A stretch of 12,214 nucleotides of DNA from Clostridium sp. Lineage in GTDB: Bacteria > Bacillota_A > Clostridia > Lachnospirales > Lachnospiraceae. Made by a program: the position numbers and the translations under genes. Below are positions 7,852-12,214 of this stretch, piece by piece. Position 1 is the first letter of the stretch; every line of letters starts with the position of its first letter. The notes under the pieces are model-generated. The model had not been told where the DNA came from. It did no database searches and saw only the letters and a program-made list of their open reading frames with translations. The stretch lies in NCBI GenBank assembly GCA_023666975.1, contig JAMPAW010000105.1:1-12214 (forward strand), in the 5' to 3' direction.

Positions 7852-7878
7852 TTCTTATTCTTTCTTATTTCTTTCTTA
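7852..7878 (-). promoter_or_regulatory. Candidate OmpR/PhoB-type operator upstream of comEA
   Basis: On the plus strand the hexamer TTCTTA occurs at 7852-7857, 7862-7867 and 7873-7878, with starts 10 and 11 nt apart; on the minus strand it reads TAAGAA. The block ends 8 bp upstream of the -35 box of the comEA promoter. Head-to-tail half-sites on one helix face, next to the -35 box, are the usual arrangement for regulators of this family. The region is AT-rich, so chance repetition cannot be excluded. Confidence 0.4.
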
Positions 7879-7925
7879 ATTTTTTTATCGTTTTTTTGCG
7901 CTTTTGTATCCACTAACGGTGCTCA

Positions 7926-8366
7926 TTAAGTCTCCCACTTAAACATCACCAGACCTGCAATGGCCACCATGATTCCCACCAGCTTCAACACGGAAAACTG
8001 CGCCTTATCCACGCCAAACAGACCAAACAGCTCAATCAGATAGCCCACCAGCACCTGCGTGATGACAATGGCGAGAATTGCCTGCGCCGGTCCTAAGGAA
8101 GACATACTCTGAATCACCGTCATTGTAATAAACGCTCCCATCACACCGCCTAACAGCATATATTTATGGTCAATCTTGAACAGGCTGCCTACAGGCACTT
8201 TTCCCATTTCCCGAAAGAGATAAAAGCCCGCACATACAATAAATGCCGTCAGCTGCACGAAGCTGTTCGTCAGCCATTGGCCCGTTTCCTTTGTCACTCC
8301 CGTGTTAAACACTCCCTGTACACTCATTAAAGCTCCTGACAGACAGGCAATCAAAAAGCCCCACAT
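7926..8366 (-). CDS. DMT-superfamily small membrane protein (YdcZ type)
   Basis: This 146-residue hydrophobic protein has five predicted membrane helices (about 2-21, 33-51, 69-89, 94-117 and 127-142). It matches the YdcZ (DMT_YdcZ) family in length and in the signature region GPAQAILAIVITQVLVGYLIELFGLFGV. The family belongs to the drug/metabolite transporter superfamily; being a half-size unit, it probably works as a dimer. No substrate can be assigned. The ribosome site GGAGGG lies 8 nt before ATG 8366. It follows the solute-binding protein gene by 82 nt and precedes comEA by about 200 nt. No functional link with either neighbour is apparent. Confidence 0.88.
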   Translation of the reverse strand: MWGFLIACLSGALMSVQGVFNTGVTKETGQWLTNSFVQLTAFIVCAGFYLFREMGKVPVGSLFKIDHKYMLLGGVMGAFITMTVIQSMSSLGPAQAILAIVITQVLVGYLIELFGLFGVDKAQFSVLKLVGIMVAIAGLVMFKWET

Positions 8367-8401
8367 ACGATATTCCCTCCTGGCATTTACCTTAGATTTG
8401 G

Positions 8402-8411
8402 AAAACGTTTT
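8402..8411. promoter_or_regulatory. Palindrome with central CG, LacI/cre-like
   Basis: AAAACGTTTT is a perfect 10-bp palindrome centred on CG, in the gap between the solute-binding protein gene and the ydcZ-like gene. LacI-family operators, including cre sites, have a central CG with flanking A/T arms. The outer bases fit the cre consensus poorly, and no confident promoter is seen in this gap. Confidence 0.2.
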
Positions 8412-8448
8412 TGTTTCCCGGAAATAGTATGTGAAGCTTTTATTTATT

Positions 8449-9798
8449 TTACTCTTTAATCTTTGCTTCTATTTTGCTCTGCAAAGCATTCATCTGTTCA
8501 CGTGCGTCACTGCCGCCCCATATGGCGTCAAAGACAATTGCACTCTCCGTCAGATAATCTCCTAACACCATGACTTTCGGCACAGGTTTGGAATTCAGGT
8601 ATTGCGCATATATTACGGACTGCATATCATCAAAATTCTCTTTCTGGTTAATCACCGGAAGTTTGCCGTTTCCGGCGAACTGATTTCCCGCATTTTCATA
8701 GCTTAAGAAAAGCGCAAACATATTTCCGAGTGCAGTATCCTTGCCATACGGATTGACAAATGCGCTGTATGTCGTGGAAAAACTGGTAGAGGAGAGCTCT
8801 GCCGTAAGGCTTGGAACATAAGAAATCCGATAAGCTGTCGCCTCCGTCTCTTCCCCGTTTCCTTCCTCCTCATTCCCTTCCTCTCCGTTTTCATTCTCTG
8901 CCGTTTCCCCGCCGGTCTTCTCGTTTGCCGCCATCTCATACAGCGCAGGAAGAATATCGGATTTACACAATCCCAGAACCAGTGTACCGTCTTTAATGCG
9001 GTTCATGACCGTATCATGCGATATATTGCTCTTATCCATCCATAAATATTCGCTTAACGACTGAAAATATTCCATGGCGGCCACTGATTGTTCATCATTT
9101 ACCTTAAATTCCTGACTGTTGTCTCCGTTTTCTCCAAAAAGATTGGCATACGAAGAAATAAACATACTGTTGATATACGGGTCTGCCACATCCCACCGGA
9201 ATACCGCTTTGGTCGAGCCGGTATCTTCATATTCATCTAAAAAGGCCAGAATATCGTCAATGGAGGCTGGCGCATTCTCCAAAAGATTTGCATCATAGAC
9301 AAGGCAATATGTGTCAAAGTAAACCGGATAACCAAACTGTTTATTCTGGTAAGTAACCGCATTCTTAGCTGCCGCAGGATAATTTTCCGTCCAGAAAGCC
9401 TCGTCCAGCCATGTATTCTCCTCGGCCATGCCGCTTGTTTTTGCCAGTTCAAGCTGGTCGTTTCCTATTAAGTACACCTCCGGTCCCGTTCCCTGCTGGT
9501 TAGCCTGATTCATGTCATTAAACAGGCTGACACCGTCATAGTAGACGAGATCGACACGGATTCCGTACTCTGCATGAAACGCTTCGGCTGCCGCTTCCAG
9601 CAATCCTTTATCCGTATCACTCGTATACCAGCACGTCAGATTATCCGCCGCTGCACTCTGCTTCCATTTCTCCATAAGCCCGGTATAGCTGACCGCTTCC
9701 TGTACCTCATTGACCTCTTCCTGTGGGGACTGCCCACATCCGGACAACAGCCCTGTCATCAATATACCAATCATCAAACCGTAAAATATTTTTTTCAT
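8449..9798 (-). CDS. Extracellular solute-binding lipoprotein (family 1-like)
   Basis: The 449-residue product has a lipoprotein signal ending in LLSGC (Cys21). Its body resembles maltose-type solute-binding proteins of ABC importers: LTCWYTSDTDKGLLEAAAEAFHAEYGIRVDLV (about 54-84), then the hinge and ligand-cleft pattern PEVYLIGNDQ, FGYPVYFDTYCLVYDANLL (about 155-173), and the late motif SYENAGNQFAGNGKLPV (about 366-382). Two things are odd. A Glu/Asn/Gly-rich insert (about 292-321) of low complexity interrupts the fold. No permease or ATPase gene is in the window, so it is an orphan here. Sugar is the commonest ligand type for this family, but the actual ligand is unknown. ATG 9798 has GAGGAA about 12 nt upstream, a weak ribosome site. 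It lies 80 nt after argB and may be transcribed with it. Confidence 0.85.
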   Translation of the reverse strand: MKKIFYGLMIGILMTGLLSGCGQSPQEEVNEVQEAVSYTGLMEKWKQSAAADNLTCWYTSDTDKGLLEAAAEAFHAEYGIRVDLVYYDGVSLFNDMNQANQQGTGPEVYLIGNDQLELAKTSGMAEENTWLDEAFWTENYPAAAKNAVTYQNKQFGYPVYFDTYCLVYDANLLENAPASIDDILAFLDEYEDTGSTKAVFRWDVADPYINSMFISSYANLFGENGDNSQEFKVNDEQSVAAMEYFQSLSEYLWMDKSNISHDTVMNRIKDGTLVLGLCKSDILPALYEMAANEKTGGETAENENGEEGNEEEGNGEETEATAYRISYVPSLTAELSSTSFSTTYSAFVNPYGKDTALGNMFALFLSYENAGNQFAGNGKLPVINQKENFDDMQSVIYAQYLNSKPVPKVMVLGDYLTESAIVFDAIWGGSDAREQMNALQSKIEAKIKE

Positions 9799-9878
9799 GC
9801 TCTATTCCCATTCCTCTTCCGTCATCGCCATACTAAAGTCACAGGCCACAGTGCGGTCTTGCAATCACCAGCCCGCTC

Positions 9879-10769
9879 TTAAAACAGCGGTTCTTTTAAG
9901 ATCGCCGTTCCGATACCCTTTTCTGTAAAGAACTCCAACAGCAGGCAATGTTCAACACGGCCGTCCAGCACATGGACCCTTGCTACCCCGTTCTCAATCG
10001 CATCAATGCAGTTCGTCAGTTTCGGAAGCATTCCACCGCCGACAATACCTTTGTCAATAAAGGATTTTGCTTCGTTGATATCCATCTCGGAAATCAACGT
10101 ATCCTTGTCATTCGGGTCAAGATAAATTCCCTCAATATCGGTCAGAAAAACCAGTTTTTCCGCCTGAACCGCCTTCGCCACCGCACAGGCCGCATCATCA
10201 GCGTTAATATTGTAGCTCTCAAAATCATCTGACGAGCCGATTGGCGCAATAACCGGAATGAAATCATTGTCAATCAGTGTGTCCAAAATTTTGCTGTCTA
10301 CCTCTTTCACCTCACCGACATAACCGATATCCTTGCCGCCCGGAAATTTTTTGGCCACGGTAATCAGTCCCGCATCCTTGCCGCTGATTCCCACGGCGTT
10401 CAATCCCAGCTTCTGCATCATCTGCACCAGACCCTTATTGACCTTGGAGAGCACCATCTCGGCAATCTCCATCGTTTCGGTATCCGTAACCCGGAGTCCG
10501 TTGATGAACTCCGGTTCCTTTCCGATCATTTTTACCCACTTGCTGATTTCCTTTCCCCCGCCGTGTACAATAATCGGCTTTAAGCCCACCAGCTTCAGTA
10601 AAGCGACATCTTTAATCACATTGTATTTCAAATCCTCGTCCAGCATTGCACTGCCGCCGTACTTTACGACAATCTTTTTGCCGTTAAATTTCTGTATGTA
10701 TGGAAGTGCCTCGATCAAGGTCTGCGCCTTGACGATAATCTGCTCCATATTACTGCTCTTATTCACCAT
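9879..10769 (-). CDS. argB: Acetylglutamate kinase
   Basis: ArgB phosphorylates N-acetyl-L-glutamate with ATP, the second step of arginine synthesis, in the cytoplasm. The 296-residue protein shows the amino-acid-kinase fold motifs: VVKYGGSAM with Lys36, HGGGKEI (69-75), NGLRVTD with Arg93 at the substrate site, NINADDAA with Asp191, TDIEGIYLD, and GGGMLPKL with Lys250. It has an N-terminal helical extension and the C-terminal pattern [18 protein letters not shown]. Together these are known marks of hexameric, arginine-inhibited enzymes, so feedback inhibition is likely (inference). GAGGG lies about 8 nt before ATG 10769. argC lies 81 nt upstream and makes the next enzyme. argJ, often placed between the two in Firmicutes, is absent. 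Confidence 0.97.
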   Translation of the reverse strand: MVNKSSNMEQIIVKAQTLIEALPYIQKFNGKKIVVKYGGSAMLDEDLKYNVIKDVALLKLVGLKPIIVHGGGKEISKWVKMIGKEPEFINGLRVTDTETMEIAEMVLSKVNKGLVQMMQKLGLNAVGISGKDAGLITVAKKFPGGKDIGYVGEVKEVDSKILDTLIDNDFIPVIAPIGSSDDFESYNINADDAACAVAKAVQAEKLVFLTDIEGIYLDPNDKDTLISEMDINEAKSFIDKGIVGGGMLPKLTNCIDAIENGVARVHVLDGRVEHCLLLEFFTEKGIGTAILKEPLF

Positions 10770-10850
10770 ATTGATTCCCTCTCTTTATATTCTCTGTTCG
10801 GTAATTGCAAAACTCATGTTTTTCGTTGTACAATATCGACATATCCACTT

Positions 10851-11891
10851 TTACGGAAACAGCGGAGGCATGGAAATTCCCATGTTTTCCGGAAGTCCAA
10901 ACATCAGGTTCATATTCTGCACGGCCTGACCGGCTGCTCCTCTTACCAGATTGTCCAGCGCACCCATGACGATGATACGTCCGGTACGTTCGTCTATCTT
11001 AAAATTGACATCCACATAATTGCTTCCCTCTACCCATCTGGTTTCCGGCGGAATATCTTTCCCCAACACCCGGATAAACTGTTCGTCGGCATAGTATTTG
11101 CCGTAGGCCGCCCTTACTTCATCTTCACTGAAGCTTCCCGCCATATCCGCATATGCCGTTACCAGAATCCCTCTGTTCATCGGCACAAGGTGCGGCGTAA
11201 AGTTGAGGACAATCTTTCTGCCACAGGCGTACCCAAGCTGCTCCTCAATCTCCGGCGTATGCCTATGGGTAGTAACGCCGTATGCTTTGATGTTCTCGTT
11301 GACCTCACAATAGAGATTGTTCACCTTTGCTCCTCTTCCCGCACCGGAGGTGCCGGACTTAGCGTCGATGATGATACTGTCCGTCTTAATCATGCCCTCC
11401 TTTACCAGAGGATACAGGGACAAAATGGAACAGGTCGTATAGCAGCCCGGATTGGCAATCAGCCGTTTTCCCTTAATGTCTTCCCGGTTAATCTCACACA
11501 GACCGTAAACGGCCTCCTCGATGAACTCAGGTGCCTTGTGCTGGATTCCGTACCACTTCTCATAAACGGATACATCTTTTATCCGAAAATCCGCACTCAA
11601 GTCAATAATCCTCGTTTTCCGTAAAATATCCTCGTTTACCATGGAGGCACAAAAACCCTGCGGTGTTGCGGTAAAAACCACATCTGCCACCGCTGCAAGC
11701 TCAGACATATTATCGTCCATACATTTTGCGTCCACGATTTCAAACATATTGCCAAACACTTCATGATAATTTTTATCAATATAGCTTCTTGAGCCATACC
11801 ATACAATTTCCGTTTCTTTATGTCCCAACAATAATCTGACCAGCTCCTGACCTGCATAACCGGTAGAGCCGATGATACCAGCCTTAATCAT
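10851..11891 (-). CDS. argC: N-acetyl-gamma-glutamyl-phosphate reductase
   Basis: ArgC reduces N-acetylglutamyl phosphate to the semialdehyde with NADPH, the third step of arginine synthesis. The 346-residue protein has an N-terminal NADP-binding fold (GSTGYAGQEL 8-17), the catalytic cysteine in ANPGCYTT (Cys150), SGTSGAGR (179-186), the HRHTPEI motif (209-215, His211 a probable catalytic base), and the C-terminal NLVRGAAGQAVQNMN. Length matches the type 1 family. The start is clear: AAGGAAGG precedes ATG 11891. It is the first gene of the arg unit and has its own promoter (11933-11961). The leader is short (about 35 nt) with a small 5'-terminal hairpin. No ARG-box-like operator could be recognised. 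Confidence 0.97.
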   Translation of the reverse strand: MIKAGIIGSTGYAGQELVRLLLGHKETEIVWYGSRSYIDKNYHEVFGNMFEIVDAKCMDDNMSELAAVADVVFTATPQGFCASMVNEDILRKTRIIDLSADFRIKDVSVYEKWYGIQHKAPEFIEEAVYGLCEINREDIKGKRLIANPGCYTTCSILSLYPLVKEGMIKTDSIIIDAKSGTSGAGRGAKVNNLYCEVNENIKAYGVTTHRHTPEIEEQLGYACGRKIVLNFTPHLVPMNRGILVTAYADMAGSFSEDEVRAAYGKYYADEQFIRVLGKDIPPETRWVEGSNYVDVNFKIDERTGRIIVMGALDNLVRGAAGQAVQNMNLMFGLPENMGISMPPLFP

Positions 11892-11911
11892 ACGTATACC
11901 TTCCTTTCCTG

Positions 11912-11925
11912 CGGGTGTTGACCCG
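11912..11925 (-). promoter_or_regulatory. Small hairpin at the 5' end of the argC transcript
   Basis: CGGGT (11912-11916) pairs with ACCCG (11921-11925) around a 4-nt loop. The stem begins within a base or two of the predicted transcription start (about 11926). It leaves the argC ribosome site free. Hairpins at a 5' end often protect mRNA; that role is inferred. Confidence 0.35.
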
Positions 11926-11932
11926 AACTGAT

Positions 11933-11961
11933 ATTATAACACGCTTTTCCCGTATTGTATA
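11933..11961 (-). promoter_or_regulatory. argC promoter (extended -10)
   Basis: On the minus strand the -10 box TATAAT (11933-11938, 6/6) is preceded by TGT, giving an extended -10. A 17-bp spacer separates it from TATACA (11956-11961, 4/6 match to the -35 box). Start of transcription would be near 11926. The perfect 28-bp repeat core ends 19 bp upstream of the -35 box, the same spacing as at rpsT. Confidence 0.75.
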
Positions 11962-11980
11962 GATAAAGCAGTCACTTTAT

Positions 11981-12033
11981 AGGGCAATCGCTTAATATTT
12001 TTTATCGCCATGATCCTGAATAATAAATTTCTG
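11981..12033 (-). repeat. Right copy of inverted repeat module upstream of argC
   Basis: This is the reverse complement of the module at 2-57. The 28-bp core (11981-12008) is identical and the outer 12 bp (12022-12033) is identical; the 13-nt middle (12009-12021) differs. The core points toward argC and ends 19 bp before its -35 box. Between the core and the -35 box is a 6-bp inverted repeat, ATAAAG/CTTTAT, with a 6-nt centre. Confidence 0.85.
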
Positions 12034-12214
12034 CGCTCTGCCTCATCATGTTAATCTGCCTGCCATGAGAAATATCTGCTTGGTTTTTCTGTTTGCAAAT
12101 TGTCCGAAACCAAAATGTCTCTGCCTCTGCTCGTAACCTACGGCTTTCAGAGAAACTTATGCCCTGCGTTCCGTATCGTTTATTTGCGTGCTCTTCAGGG
12201 AACTCTCACCATGC
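12034..12214. other. Right edge with no recognised gene
   Basis: I see no gene that I can identify in the remaining 181 nt. On the minus strand a frame stays open from 12205 to a TAA at 12002-12004 (67 codons). It has no good start codon and no ribosome site, and its product (with FWFRTICKQKNQADISHG) does not resemble a family I know. The stop lies inside the repeat core. It could be the decayed tail of a mobile element or repeat that continues beyond the window, or simply non-coding DNA. Confidence 0.3.

Noticed and set aside
9883..9900. Hairpin CCGCT/AGCGG over the argB stop region as a terminator
   Set aside because: The stem is only 5 bp, overlaps the coding end, and has no T-run on the minus strand.
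10770..10850. Separate promoter for argB
   Set aside because: TTGCAA and TATAAA occur in the gap, but with a 15-bp spacer; read-through from the argC promoter explains expression more simply.
11892..11961. ARG box (arginine repressor site) at argC
   Set aside because: No palindrome close to the known AT-rich ARG-box pattern was found over the promoter.
12005..12205. 67-codon open frame on the minus strand as a transposase tail
   Set aside because: It has no start, no ribosome site and no recognisable transposase motif; kept only as a note on the unassigned right edge.

Overview
The window looks like part of a Firmicutes chromosome, most likely a class Clostridia, Lachnospiraceae-type anaerobe. 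The reasons are moderate GC in the genes with AT-rich gaps, strong AGGAGG-like ribosome sites, TTG and GTG starts, and the order comEA ... comEC - holA - rpsT, which is a conserved neighbourhood in Firmicutes. Genus cannot be decided from sequence alone.

Layout. One gene is on the plus strand: rpsT (ribosomal protein S20), near the left end, with a strong promoter and a long structured leader. All other genes are on the minus strand and read from right to left: argC, argB, a lipoprotein solute-binding protein, a YdcZ-type small transporter, comEA, an OmpR-family response regulator, its histidine kinase, a two-domain GerMN lipoprotein, comEC and holA. holA converges on rpsT, and one strong hairpin terminator lies between them.

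How the genes work together. argC and argB encode consecutive steps of arginine (ornithine) synthesis; argJ and argD are not here. The block from comEA to holA is tightly packed (a 49-nt gap, then overlaps or gaps of 16 nt or less). It looks like one transcription unit that joins DNA-uptake genes (comEA, comEC) to a complete two-component system and a surface lipoprotein. The order regulator - kinase - GerMN lipoprotein resembles MtrA-MtrB-LpqB of Actinobacteria. Upstream of comEA is a good sigma-A-type promoter, with three TTCTTA hexamers at 10-11 nt spacing just upstream of the -35 box. Such spacing is typical of OmpR/PhoB-family operators, so the regulator may control its own operon and DNA uptake.

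The most striking non-coding signal is a perfect 28-bp sequence present twice in opposite orientation, at 30-57 and 11981-12008. Each copy ends exactly 19 bp before the -35 box of a promoter, one for rpsT and one for argC. It may be a shared upstream control element or the end of a dispersed repeat. The rpsT leader (about 184 nt) can fold into two consecutive hairpins before a TTG start, which suggests translational autoregulation by S20. The right edge (12034-12214) has no gene that I can identify.
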